Shown here: piece after piece, positions 24,386 to 34,437 of the stretch | Layout: each line of letters opens with the position of its first letter | How positions within the stretch are numbered: position 1 is the first letter of the stretch | Assembly: GCF_001641265.1 (NCBI RefSeq) | Contig: NW_020167527.1 | Span: 620,001 to 684,000, forward strand | Length of the DNA: 64,000 nt | Reading direction: 5' to 3' | Origin: Pseudogymnoascus destructans | Lineage: Eukaryota; Ascomycota; Leotiomycetes; Thelebolales; Thelebolaceae | Program-made: the position numbers and the translations under genes | The notes under the pieces: model-generated | The model's input: only the letters and a program-made list of their open reading frames with translations | Told to the model about the DNA's origin: nothing | Databases searched by the model: none

Positions 24386-25332
24386 TTAACTTACACCAGA
24401 TCGCTCTTATGTACTGACGCCAGTTCACCGCTACCCCTCACCAAAACCCATAGCATTGCCGTACATAGTATTTTACATACTACCTTAATGGAATCAATTT
24501 AATGGAAGGGACTCCTCTATCAAATGCCCGTTAGTGGCTAGCAGAAAACCCAACTGAGTCTGTTGCTGTTGCCTCTCGGGTTTTTCATGTAGGGTGCGTC
24601 ATGGGGAACCTGGACCACCGGTTCCCCTGGACCAGACCGGACCATGTTCTGGTCAAATTCTTAGACCGCGGTCTGGTCTTGTCTGAAGCCTCCAACCATG
24701 GTCCCCCACCGGTTTCTTACCAGACCGGTCACGGGGTTTGGCATGCCTATAAATCACGTGCGGGGGTATTTGCGCCTTAACTGTTAAGAGGTGATTGCGG
24801 AAAGTGGGAATTACACACGGATTTGTATGGTAATCCCCAACCACCGTAATTGATTCCTTGCGGGTAACGGTGCAGAAGCTTCACAGTAGAACACGGTAAA
24901 TACAGTATATAGATCAAATTGAATTACTACCTAATCTACGGGCCTACGTACGCTATTTGTAGCCCTGGGGGAAACCCCCAAAACCCTGACGAGCTGAGCT
25001 TTCCGGGCTTCAGCTGGGTTTGGATCAGTGGCTTCCAATAGTATGGCGCCACTGTCTCACCCGTAAACTAAACTGGGAGTTGGACGATCCCACGGGGATA
25101 ACCCGTTATTTTGGGTGTAAAAACCCACTGTTTCCCAGCGGGAAAGTCCGTTTCCCTCAACATTAACATTTTAAGTGGATATATTCATGTAATTTAGACA
25201 GATAAGTTGGTAGTTGGCAATTACTATAATTGTTACTATATACAGTACTAGACCACTGCTATTAACCGAATTCCAATTTGACGCGTAAATCGCGTCGCGT
25301 AACCCACCCCCCCTTGTACAACAACCATAATT
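24386..25332. other. Left interior of the island, no gene seen
   Basis: About 950 bp with no supported coding region. A direct doublet, CCACCGGTT then ACCAGACCGG, occurs at about 24614-24640 and again at about 24706-24727. It probably includes decayed 5' sequence of the outer pogo-type element and the left flank of the Tc1 relic. Boundaries are not resolved. Confidence 0.4.
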
Positions 25333-27372
25333 ATGCCACCAACTCGGAGGGCTTTGGCTCCAATTGATGGGAATCGACAGCCTGGTGGCCAATTAAGCCC
25401 ATACCGGGCAGATTATTGGGAGGCAGTCAGAGGGTGCAACACCTACTAAGATTGCACACGACCTAAACCTTGACTGAAGCACCGTACGATATACAATTGC
25501 AGTTGACTCAATACGCACTGAAGGCAAGAGCCTACCCCGTACACCATGGGGAAAGTCATATACAGAAGCAGAGCAACGCCTTATACTCCACCATGTACGC
25601 CTAAACCCAAAGGATACATACCAAGAAGTAAAGGATGCTTGTAATGTTGCTTGCTCAACATCAACTATAAAGAGGATACTACAAGAAGCAGGCATAGGCA
25701 ATTGGCGTGCAAAGTGTCGCCCTTTCCTACTGCCAATACATGCAGCTAAACGGCTTGCATGGTGTTTAGCACGGAGGAATTGGACAGCAGAGGATTGGGG
25801 TCAAGTTGTGTGTGTCATACTGACATTAGTTGCACTCAGTTTGCTATCAAACTCAAGAGCAAACTTAGAAATCTCCTCCTCAAACCTACAAGTCACCATA
25901 CATATCTTGGCTTATCACACCAACAACAGAAGCAATACTACTCAACGATTGCTGCAAACTCTTCTACTACATCTGTTTATGCTACATACATCACGGCATA
26001 TCATTTGAACACTCATTGAACAAGTTATTAAGAAAATCTCCTCCTTAAGGGGGGTGGGCCAATACTACCACATGGCATATCTCTACCAACTAGAGCCTAG
26101 GAACATGAACGATAGCTCTAGAAGCTTCTACAACCCTCTATGATTCATTACACGTCATCGCTCCTTAGTTACCCACAAGATTGGTTAAGTTATGACATAA
26201 TTTATCTATAGGTACTCTGACCTTGGACCTCCTTTTCACTTCCTATAGGCTAGGAACCCAAGAGATGGTTCTATGGGATTCTCTTACGTTCACTACATGA
26301 TTAGCAAGCTAGTTGTGGGTCGCACTTGATTTCTAATACATTTACCAAGCCTGGTTAGTCATGGAAAGTCATGGAAAATGAGAGAACTACACTCCTTTGG
26401 CATAAATAGGATTGCCCTTTCCTTAAGAAAGGGCAAGCAGACAATACAGTAAATCGACTAGCACATACTTCTACGTCTTTTCCAAGCTTCCAAGCATTGA
26501 TCTTGTTATTCTCTGTTTTTGAAAAGTCAGTGAGGTGCTAACCTCTGACTTACCCCTGAGTTCTCAGACTCCACATTTGTTGCAACTTGTCTAAACCACT
26601 TCACCACATCATACACCTGATTGCTGCGTTGTGGAATAGTCTAAGCTACAACCCTTTGGCTCTGTTTCCTAAGACAGTGTGTTGTCTTAGTAAATTCATC
26701 CCTTCCTTGGGTGGCTAGATTCTCATATCTGGTGCACCCACCATTACAGTGTGGAGTGATGAGTGCTTCTGTTGAGCGGGGGCGGGGTAACAGGAGCGAG
26801 TGGTGTTTCCACACACCTGCTCAGAAGTGGCAGCGGGAGATGATCCAAACCTACAGTACAAAGAAGAACATGAAGATCATGGTTTGGGGGGCCTTTTGGG
26901 CAGAAGGACGGAGCAATTTATACCTTATGGACCGTGACTTTGAGTCAAAGAAGTTTGGAATACTGCAAACTCATACCATGAGGTTCTAGAAGCAGAACTC
27001 CTCCCTATTTTTGAGAGTCTTGACTCTAGCTACTCATTTATGCAAGATAATGCTCCTATCCATACTGCGGGTATGGTTACAGACTTTCTTGAGGAGCATA
27101 TGATTACTACACTCTATGGGTGGCCGCCCTACTCACCCGACCTCAACCCAATTGAGCACATTTGGTGGCACTTGAAAACCCGGGTGTGTGAGATGTTCCC
27201 TGAAATTGCAAAGGATAAATCAAACTCAGAACATGCAAGACAGCGTCTAGAATCATGTTTGCAAGCAGCATGGGACACATTAGACAAGTCATTGTTTGAT
27301 AAATTGTATAAGAGTATGCCGAGTAGAATTGAGGCATGTATTCAAGCAGACGGGTGGCATACAAAATACTAG
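25333..27372 (+). pseudogene. Tc1-like transposase, split and frameshifted
   Basis: Tc1/mariner-type transposase starting at MPPTRRALAPIDGN. The helix-turn-helix region follows as GQIIGRQSEGATPTKIA and RLILHHVRLNPKDTYQEV. The catalytic part shows the aspartate block QVVWSDECSVE, then FMQDNAPIHTAG and PPYSPDLNPIEHIW, and the gene ends at 27372. Breaks seen: a frameshift near 25410, a stop codon shortly after it (near 25479), a frameshift near 26960, and a 936-bp solo LTR (25813-26748) inserted inside the VVWSDE codons. Without the LTR and one target copy the frame reads through that point. No terminal repeats could be paired. Confidence 0.85.
25813..26748 (+). mobile_element. Solo LTR, copy A (936 bp)
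   Basis: Starts TGTCATACTGACATT and ends CACCCACCATTACA (TG...CA). It is flanked by the 5-bp duplication GTGTG at 25808-25812 and 26749-26753. It is inserted in the Tc1 transposase and near-identical to copies C and H. The family is tied to a Ty3/gypsy chromovirus by the 3' LTR at 46955. Confidence 0.93.
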
Positions 27373-27506
27373 AATACTCATTTTTTATACTATATACTAT
27401 AGGGGCTTATTTTGTATAGCTTTCAATTCTAATTACAATGGATCAATTTTTCCATCTATCACTCTAAAATTGCATATGTTACGAGCAAATTAATTATCTA
27501 CGTTTG

Positions 27507-28411
27507 TGTAATGGTGGGTGCACCAGATGTGAGAATCTAGCCACCCAAGGAAGGGATGATTTTACTAAGACAACACACTGTCTTAGAAAAAGAGCCAAAG
27601 GGTTGTAGCTTAGACTATTCCACAACGCAGCAATCAGGTGTATGATATAGTGGAGTGGTTTAGACAAGTTGTAACAAATGTTGAGTCTGAGAACTCAGGG
27701 ATAAGTCAGAGGTTAGCACCTCACTGACTTTTCAGAAACAAGGAGTAACAAGATCAATGCTTGGAAGCTTGGAAAAGACGTGGAAGTATGTGATAGTCGA
27801 TTTACTGCATTGTCTGCTTGCCCTTTCTTAAGGAAAGGGCAATCCTATTTATGCTAAAGGAGTGTAGTTCTCTCATTTTCCAAGACTTTCCATGACTAAC
27901 CAGGCTTGGTAACTGTAGTCGATGTAAGAGAATCCCATAGAACCATCTCCTAGGTTTCTAGCCTATAGGAAGTGAAAGGAGGTCCAAGGTCAGAGTACCC
28001 CTATAGACAGATTATGTCATAACTTAACCAATCTTGTAGGTAACTAAGGAGCGATGACGTGTAATGAATCATAGACGGTTGTAGAAGCTTTTGGAGCTAT
28101 CGTTCATGTTCCTAGGCCTCTAGTTGATAGAGATATGTCATGTGTAGTATTAGCCCAGTAACTAAGGAGTGATGTCATGTAATGAATCATAGAGGGTTGT
28201 AGAGATATGCTATGTGGTCATATCGGCCCAGTAACTAAGGAGAAATGATGTGTAATGAATCATAGAGGGTTGTAGCAATCGTTGAGTAGTATTGCTCTTG
28301 TTGTTGGTGTGACAAGCCAAAATATGTATAGTGTGTAGGTTTGAGGAGGAGATTTCTAAGTTTGCTCTTGAGTTTGATAGCAAACTGAGTGCAACGAATG
28401 TCAGTATGACA
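27507..28411 (-). mobile_element. Solo LTR, copy B (about 905 bp, variant subfamily)
   Basis: Reverse-orientation LTR from TGTAATGGTGGGTGCACC to GTCAGTATGACA. It differs from the 936-bp type by a rearranged middle (28140-28300) in which the GTAATGAATCATAGAGGGTTG segment is repeated. It shares this with copy E. Flanks (GTTTG/TTATA) do not form a target duplication, so one end may have been recombined. Confidence 0.85.
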
Positions 28412-28507
28412 TTATAGTAGACTCCTTAAAAGTCTGCTCTCTTAATTTGGAAGATCCCTTATAGATGAGGCTAGATTATACTCAAGGTCTATGTCTCGTA
28501 TTACATA

Positions 28508-28607
28508 TGTTCCAGCCCAGTCGCAAATGGGCCAGCCCAACCATGAATATGAACCTCCGCGAGCGGGCCGGCCTATTCGCGAATGGGCCAGCCCAACCAC
28601 GAATAAT
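28508..28607. repeat. Ginger-like element, left TIR with GGCC-rich palindromes
   Basis: About 100 bp carrying alternating TTCGCGAATGGGCC and CGAGCGGGCCGGCC modules. It aligns in reverse complement with 33475-33595. The right arm has an extra TAATTCATATTCGCGAA insertion near its outer end. Confidence 0.88.
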
Positions 28608-29289
28608 AGTAATAGTAAAGTAGTAATTAAGAATCTATATACTATTACCAACAGTGTCTGCTCTTGCTCACTTCCTTCGTGGCCTCTCAACTCATGGCCT
28701 CTCAACTAAAGCTATTTCCGTACGAGTAGCTAGACCTGATAAATTACCACAGTCGTGGTCATCATTATGACAGTGTACGCTACACCCCTTTACTTCCTTA
28801 TAACACCGACACCTCTTTGAATTGCATTGACCCTTACATTGACATGATATTCCAACCCGTGCACTTGTAGAAGCCTCTCTAGCTGCAAGTTCAAGTGTTA
28901 CTTGCTTTGTAGAAGTAGGAATAGTAATATCAGACCAAAGAGCTTGCTCTACAGCTTGAAGTGATTTTGTAGGTATAAGGCGTTGTATAATACCAGAGAG
29001 TGTTATAACCTGATACCGGTGTGGATAGGGCTCTTCTAAAATGCGTGCAAAGAGCCTCTTATTATCAGTTGAGGTTCTATCCTCTCGAGGAACCTTGATA
29101 GAGACTATAGCTCCAATACCGAAGTGTTGGATATTATGCCTCTTACTATACTTTTGTATCATAAGAACCCTTGCCTTTTGAGTTGCTACTGTAGCCCGCT
29201 CAATTATAGAATCAATGGGTGCTCTAAGCTCAGTTCTAGGCTGGGCTGCTACTCGACTCCGGCTCCCACGCCGGAGCTCAGAATGAAGC

Positions 29290-29550
29290 TGCTCTTGCGC
29301 TTGCTCGGAATTGATCGATTCTGCCAGCTCAGAATTGAGTGAGAGTAAGAGTGCTCACTCGGAATTGGGTGAGAGAGCTAGCTTAGAATTGAGTGAGAAT
29401 GCTCGCTCGGAATTGGGTGAGAGCGCCAGCTCAGAATTGAGCGAGAGAAGTAGCTCAGAATTGATTGAGGGTGCCAGCTCAGAATTGATCGATAGTGCTA
29501 GCTCAGAATTGATCGATAGTGCCAGCTCAGAATTGATTGAGAGCTCTCGC
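29290..29550 (-). repeat. Coding minisatellite, 24-bp units
   Basis: About ten units translating as variations of ALSINSEL inside the integrase gene (SINSELAL, SLNSELAL, SPNSERAF and so on). One unit carries the only nonsense codon of the gene. Confidence 0.85.
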
Positions 29551-30289
29551 TCTTGCTGGAGCTCACTCTCAAGAATTGGTGCCATCGTTGGGTCTTCCTG
29601 CTCAACTCCAATTGAGAGATCCTTCCACGCCTGGCTATTAAGCCAGTTAATATGAGAGCTCCTATCTCGGAATAGTAGCTCAGCTGGTGCACATCCAATT
29701 GTCGAGTGGATTTGAGTATTCATTGCAAGCATAACCTCAAGTAGCCCATCCTTCCACTCCATAGATCCATGATCCATTTTCCATGCTCGTAGCTTTGCTT
29801 CAACAACCCCATTGGCTTGCTCAACTAGGCCTTGTGTCTGTGGTGACCGTGGCGCTCCATTTATCACTTGAATTCCATACTTGCGTAGTAGGATAAGTAG
29901 GGCTCCCTTGAATTCCTTTCCGTTATCAGCTTGCATAATCTTTGGAGGTAAGAAAGCTGCGATAAATTGAGCAAAGCAGTCTGCAATTGGCCCTGCGTGC
30001 TTGCTCTTTAATGGGTATAGCTGTGTATACTTTGAGAAATGATCCTTTATATGCAGAATCCATTTATATTGCCCTGAAGGCTCATGGCGCATATCAATTA
30101 GATCAATTTGAACCCGTTCCCACGCTTGCCCACTTATAATAGGGACTAATGGAGCTTTTGTAGTAGATGGACGATTTAGAGTACAGTTCTTACACCGCTT
30201 TATAATGAACTCTACTTCTTCTCTCTTTAGTCCATAGAACTTTTGTTGTATGATATTCCATGTTTTTGTACGGCCTGCGTGTAGGAGTT

Positions 30290-31225
30290 TGTAATGTTGG
30301 GTGCACCAGATATGAGAATCTAGCCACCCAAGGAAGGGATGAATTTACTAAGACAACACACTGTCTTAGGAAACAGAGCCAAAGGGTTGTAGCTTAGACT
30401 ATTCCACAACGCAGCAATCAGGTGTATGATGTGGTGAAGTGGTTTAGACAAGTTGCAACAAATGTGGAGTCTGAGAACTCAGGGGTAAGTCAGAGGTTAG
30501 CACCTCACTGACTTTTCAAAAACAGAGAATAACAAGATCAATGCTTGGAAGCTTGGAAAAGACGTAGAAGTATGTGCTAGTCGATTTACTGTATTGTCTG
30601 CTTGCCCTTTCTTAAGGAAAGGGCAATCCTATTTATGCCAAAGGAGTGTAGTTCTCTCATTTTCCATGACTTTCCATGACTAACCAGGCTTGGTAAATGT
30701 ATTAGAAATCAAGTGCGACCCACAACTAGCTTGATAATCATGTAGTGAACGTAAGAGAATCCCATAGAACCATCTCTTGGGTTCCTAGCCTATAGGAAGT
30801 GAAAAGGAGGTCCAAGGTCAGAGTACCTATAGACAAATTATGTCATAACTTAACCAATCTTGTGGGTAACTAAGGAGCGATGACGTGTAATGAATCATAG
30901 AGGGTTGTAGAAGCTTCTAGAGCTATCGTTCATGTTCCTAGGCCTCTAGTTGGTAGAGATATGCCATGTGGTAGTATTGGCCCACCCCCTTAAGGAGGAG
31001 ATTTTCTTAATAACTTGTTCAATGAGTGTTCAAATGATATGCGGTGATGTATGTAGCATAAACAGATGTAGTAGAAGAGTTTGCAGCAATCGTTGAGTAG
31101 TATTGCTTCTGTTGTTGGTGTGATAAGCCAAGATATGTATGGTGACTTGTAGGTTTGAGGAGGAGATTTCTAAGTTTGCTCTTGAGTTTGATAGCAAACT
31201 GAGTGCAACGAATGTCAGTATGACA
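30290..31225 (-). mobile_element. Solo LTR, copy C (936 bp)
   Basis: Reverse-orientation LTR starting TGTAATGTTGGGTG and ending GTCAGTATGACA, flanked by a perfect GAGTT duplication (30285-30289 and 31226-31230). It is inserted into the integrase coding region of the Ginger-like element. Confidence 0.93.
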
Positions 31226-31567
31226 GAGTTGTAGGTGTTCATTGATAATAGTATCAAATGCATCGCTCTCAAGAATTACACATCGTGGGTTTTGAAACCT
31301 AGTAGTAGGCTTATAGTAGAGCTTATTATGTAGAAGCATAAACTCTGTTTGCGCACGATGCTTAAGTCGTGATTCAATAGGATTTGCAGGTTTCATCGAT
31401 GGGTTCTGAAGATAGAGGAGTAATTGACGGTATTTTAAGTAGTCTATCCGCTCTCTATTACTATAGCTAAAGCTATGAATATAGGTTTGAAAAGCAGTGC
31501 GCACATCCTGAGGAAATGGATTAATCTGTGCAATAGTAGGGTCTTCCATATTGATGAAGTTGATATA

Positions 31568-33427
31568 ACGTGCATGTATAACGAAAGTGCCAAACAAGCG
31601 AAAGTGCCAAAATATCGCGACTACCCCATAAGAATTGCGATAAATCCACCACAACAATATAAATTAATTGAAACTACTCGGAGTCCTCTTCCTCAGAGGT
31701 GTCTATTACAATCTGACACGTGCGCGCATTGTGCCCAGTCTCACCACACTTGCCACAGCGACGGGCACGGGTTTCTTCCCTTGGCTTCCGACCACGGCTT
31801 GCCCTTATTTCCTGCTCTACCTGCTGCACAACATCCCTCTCATCCTGTAGCTCTTGCGCCCCTTGTTGACTAAGTGATCCTCCTTGCTGTAGTCGTGTTT
31901 TCCTAGCTCTCCGGCGCTTGCTTAGTACTTCATTTGCCTGTCGTAGGTTTTGGTTCTCTCCCTTTAGCAGTGCTAATTGATGCATTATTTGCGATGCACC
32001 CTTTGTAAACTGGTCAACAGCTGCATAGATTGAGGTTGGAGAGCTATTTTGATGGCGTGAAATCCGAGTTTTAATAAATGTAGACTGTGACATAGCTTCA
32101 ATTGGGTTATTTGGTGTCTGAGAAACCCATGGTTGAGCGGTGTTTGGGTGAGAGGTTGGAGGTGTTGGCGTCTTAAACCTAAGGTCAAGTGTAGATATTA
32201 CACTCTCAGGGCTAAATGGAAGAAGCCCAGCACCTCGGAACCCTCCCTGAATATTGCTTTCTGTCATTGCAATGTTAAATGCAGCATGGAAGGCAGGAAA
32301 GAAGTCATCCTTAGTAATGTGAATAATATGAGCCCGCATCATATCTTCAATTTGCCGACCGTAAGCTCTCTTTAATGGGCCAAAACAGCCAACATCAAGT
32401 GGTTGGAGTATATGGGAAGAGTGAGCAGGCATACAAAGCGTAATAATGTTGTGTTCTTTGCAGTACTCCTCAAACTTGTCTGAGTGGTGGCTCTCATGAC
32501 CATCAAGGACTAACAAGCGATAACCACCAACACTCCGGGGCTTTGTGTGCTTCTCAAAATGCTGAATCCAATCCATACCTCTCTCGTTTGTAGTCCAGCC
32601 ATTTGCAGTAACAGCGATTACCCAATCTGCTGGAAATCCGCTATTCTCATACCAAGATGCAAGGTGGTTTTTACCTGCCACAATGACAAATGGCGGCACT
32701 GCCCAACCTTGAGAACTAACGCCTTGGATTACTGTAACCCATTCCCGATTGCCAGGCTGCACCTTTTTTGCCTTTGCCCGCCCATCTGAGCTCGTTACTA
32801 CCGTTGCGCTTGAGATGACGCCCATCATTAGCCCAGTCTCATCAAAGTTGTAGATATCTGCATTGTTGATGCCATACTTTAGAATTGTGTTCCATACAAG
32901 CTCAAACCAGCCACGAATGACTTCTGGATCTTTGCACTTAGCCCTCTGGTAGTCGTATTTTCGCTGGAAGCGTGTCCGGAGCTCTACATGGCGCTTAACA
33001 AAGTTTGAAGCCCAACGTGACCCGACGCGTGGCGCGTCGCGTGTTGCAAGTAGTCGATTTGCCATATCTTCAACAATAGACAACTGAGGAGGGAACCCTT
33101 TAGCAGCTAAGTCAAGTATATACTGAACAAGAACTGATTCCTCTAGGTTACTTAATTTCCGTAAGTTGGCTTGGATATCGCGTCGTGAAGGTACACCTTG
33201 TAAACGGTGACGTAGCTTGCGGTGGTCTACGGAATAGATCCTAGCTGCAACTCGAAGGCGCAAATTTGGGTCGCTTTGCATAGCTTGGATAGCTAGCACT
33301 AATTTGCTTTCATCATTTTTATGGCGCATGTTTTGTTGTGGAGGAATTTAACATTTAGTTGGGGGGGTTGGTCACCGCATGATTTTGGCACTTTCGCTTG
33401 TTTGGCACTTTCGTTATACATGCACGT
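31568..33427 (-). mobile_element. Complete Fot1/pogo-like transposon
   Basis: 1860 bp with perfect 46-bp terminal inverted repeats (31568-31613 and 33382-33427) starting ACGTGCATGTATAACGAAAG. The flanking dinucleotide TA is duplicated (31566-31567 and 33428-33429), as expected for the Tc1-mariner-pogo superfamily. Each TIR contains two copies of CGAAAGTGCCAAA. It carries one intact transposase gene and sits 18 bp upstream of the integrase start codon of the host element. Confidence 0.95.
31674..33329 (-). CDS. Pogo-type transposase with C-terminal zinc knuckle
   Basis: Uninterrupted 551-residue frame. The N-terminal DNA-binding half has two helix-turn-helix regions: LRLRVAARIYSVDHRKLRHR, then the CENP-B-like LEESVLVQYILDLAAKGFPP and VGSRWASNFVKRH. 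The DDE nuclease follows with IYNFDETGLMMG (first Asp), LLVLDGHESHHSDKFEEYC (second Asp) and SSHILQPLDVGCFGPLKRAY (third Asp), consistent with a pogo DDD triad. The tail is coiled-coil, rich in Gln and Arg, and ends in a CCHC knuckle (CGKCGETGHNARTC) before an acidic terminus. Full length, no stop, and TIRs intact, so it may be autonomous. It would be transcribed from its own TIR-proximal promoter. Confidence 0.95.
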   Translation of the reverse strand: MRHKNDESKLVLAIQAMQSDPNLRLRVAARIYSVDHRKLRHRLQGVPSRRDIQANLRKLSNLEESVLVQYILDLAAKGFPPQLSIVEDMANRLLATRDAPRVGSRWASNFVKRHVELRTRFQRKYDYQRAKCKDPEVIRGWFELVWNTILKYGINNADIYNFDETGLMMGVISSATVVTSSDGRAKAKKVQPGNREWVTVIQGVSSQGWAVPPFVIVAGKNHLASWYENSGFPADWVIAVTANGWTTNERGMDWIQHFEKHTKPRSVGGYRLLVLDGHESHHSDKFEEYCKEHNIITLCMPAHSSHILQPLDVGCFGPLKRAYGRQIEDMMRAHIIHITKDDFFPAFHAAFNIAMTESNIQGGFRGAGLLPFSPESVISTLDLRFKTPTPPTSHPNTAQPWVSQTPNNPIEAMSQSTFIKTRISRHQNSSPTSIYAAVDQFTKGASQIMHQLALLKGENQNLRQANEVLSKRRRARKTRLQQGGSLSQQGAQELQDERDVVQQVEQEIRASRGRKPREETRARRCGKCGETGHNARTCQIVIDTSEEEDSE

Positions 33428-33474
33428 TAATAGATCTATCTACAATATCTATACTATATTACCCCGCATAGGTT

Positions 33475-33595
33475 GGGCATCATTCGCGGTTGGGCCGGCC
33501 CATTCGCGAATAGGCCGGCCCGCTCGCGGAGGTTCATATTCGTGGTTGGGCTGGCCCATTCGCGAATATGAATTATTCGCGACTGGGCCGGAACA
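33475..33595. repeat. Ginger-like element, right TIR
   Basis: Partner of the left TIR. It contains repeated TTCGCGAA and GGGCCGGCCC palindromes in alternation and ends in GGCCGGAACA, followed by the CATA duplication. Confidence 0.88.
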
Positions 33596-33601
33596 CATAT
33601 A

Positions 33602-34255
33602 ACCCACGCATTCCAGAAGGCAGGAATCTGGCCAATAAGCTGTGATATAGCTATTATGAAGTTTCGTACCTATTCAAAGCCTACGCATAGGCCTACTACA
33701 CCACCTACCCTACCACTACGCTAATTGACCCTTAAGCCCTCTACTTTTAAGGACTCAGAACAGGGGCTACAGCGGTGGAAAACCAAGCTTACGGGGCTTC
33801 TTAGTAGCCCCTCACAAAAGAGCTACAATAATTAGGCTACTAGCACTAGAGATATTAGCCTCAGCCAGCTTCAGCAGCTAGATCTACAGGCTCTACAGCA
33901 GCAGGTTAAAGAGCAGAAAAAGGGGAGGGGTAGGAGCCGGGCCCGGCTTCAGGTTGGGGGTGAGCTTAATGCTGACCGAGCTCACGAGCTTCGGGCTGCC
34001 AAAGCTGAGCCCACAGCCCAGAAAGCCCAGGCGAAGGAAGCCCGAGTAGCCCAGCAAGCTGCTAACCAGGCCCGTAAGCAGCTAGCTGGGGTGGCGGTTG
34101 AGGCGCGGAAACAGGAGCGTCTCCGGAAGAAGAGGGTAAAAGCTCATATTCGAGCTGGCAACCCAATTCCTCCGGAGGACTGGGACCCAATTCTCGACCC
34201 AGAAGCTGGCTCTAAGCCCGAGCCTGGGTTCGAACCAGGCTTTGAGTTCGAGTAG
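33602..34255 (+). pseudogene. C-terminal relic of a second pogo-type transposase
   Basis: In one frame the sequence reads HAFQKAGIWPISCDIAIMKF, typical of the region after the third catalytic Asp in Fot1/pogo proteins. It continues GLQRWKTKLTGLLSSPSQKS, a Gln/Lys coiled tail (LQALQQQVKEQKKGRGRSRA), VARKQERLRKK-like basic repeats and an acidic end (PPEDWDPILDPEAG), stopping at 34255. Two in-frame stops (TAA and TAG) are present and the N-terminal half is missing. The Ginger-like element is inserted directly upstream. The neighbouring repeat at 34375 is its probable right terminus. Confidence 0.72.
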
Positions 34256-34374
34256 GATGGGAAATGGGATGGGAAATGAGAGTGAGTGAGAGTAGAAGTG
34301 ATAATTTTCGAAAATAATTTATCCATGTACCTTTCTATACAATTTACTATGTAAAGATACCTACGATATTTGGT

Positions 34375-34437
34375 GGTCGTGTACGCATATCGCTTCCGCA
34401 TCCTTCTGGCGTACGCATATCGCTTCCACCCACGACT
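34375..34437. repeat. Right arm of the far-spaced inverted repeat (outer island boundary)
   Basis: Two tandem copies of GTACGCATATCGCTTCC separated by GCATCCTTCTGGC, then ACCCACGACTATA. In reverse complement it matches 24327-24385. It lies about 120 bp beyond the stop codon of the pogo relic, as expected for a pogo terminus. Confidence 0.6.

Larger units (their letters stand above)
28692..31549 (-). pseudogene. Integrase of the Ginger-like element, interrupted
   Basis: Starts MEDPTIAQINPFPQDVRTAF at 31549. An N-terminal zinc-binding module (HLQLLH ... CKNC) follows, then an integrase core with acidic residues in VQIDLID, MQADNGKEF and GLVEQANG. Next come a tandem-repeat spacer (SINSELAL units), a segment GAIVSIKVPREDR, and a Cys-rich tail CQCKGQCNSKRCRCYKEVKG, as found in KRBA2-like integrase proteins. 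Breaks: a solo LTR with GAGTT duplications splits HLQL|LHAG, and the frame is continuous if it is removed. One in-frame TGA sits inside a repeat unit at 29355-29357. Otherwise the frame is open to 28692, so the gene decayed recently. Confidence 0.82.
28508..33595 (-). mobile_element. Ginger-like integrase DNA transposon with nested insertions
   Basis: The element is bounded by inverted repeats beginning TGTTCC(A/G)GCCCAGTCGC and by a 4-bp target duplication CATA (28504-28507 and 33596-33599). Between the TIRs lie an integrase-like gene on the minus strand, a solo LTR (30290-31225) and a complete pogo element (31568-33427). Removing those insertions leaves about 2.3 kb. A DDE integrase related to retrotransposon integrases, long TIRs, TG..CA termini and 4-bp duplications match the Ginger class of DNA transposons as I know it. 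The family name is inference. Confidence 0.75.

Noticed and set aside
30290..31225. Repeated CHTDIRCTQFAIKLKSKL-type open frames as a real small protein family
   Set aside because: They are translations of the LTR itself and appear wherever the LTR occurs, in both orientations, with no conserved start context.
34228..34250. Possible tRNA because of GGGTTCGAACCAGG
   Set aside because: No cloverleaf or A box fits around it. It is part of the coding tail of the pogo relic (PEPGFEPGFEFE).
24327..34437. Island as a giant Starship-type element
   Set aside because: No DUF3435 tyrosine recombinase or typical cargo genes are visible. The inverted arms and nested transposases are explained by ordinary pogo, Tc1, Ginger-like and LTR elements.
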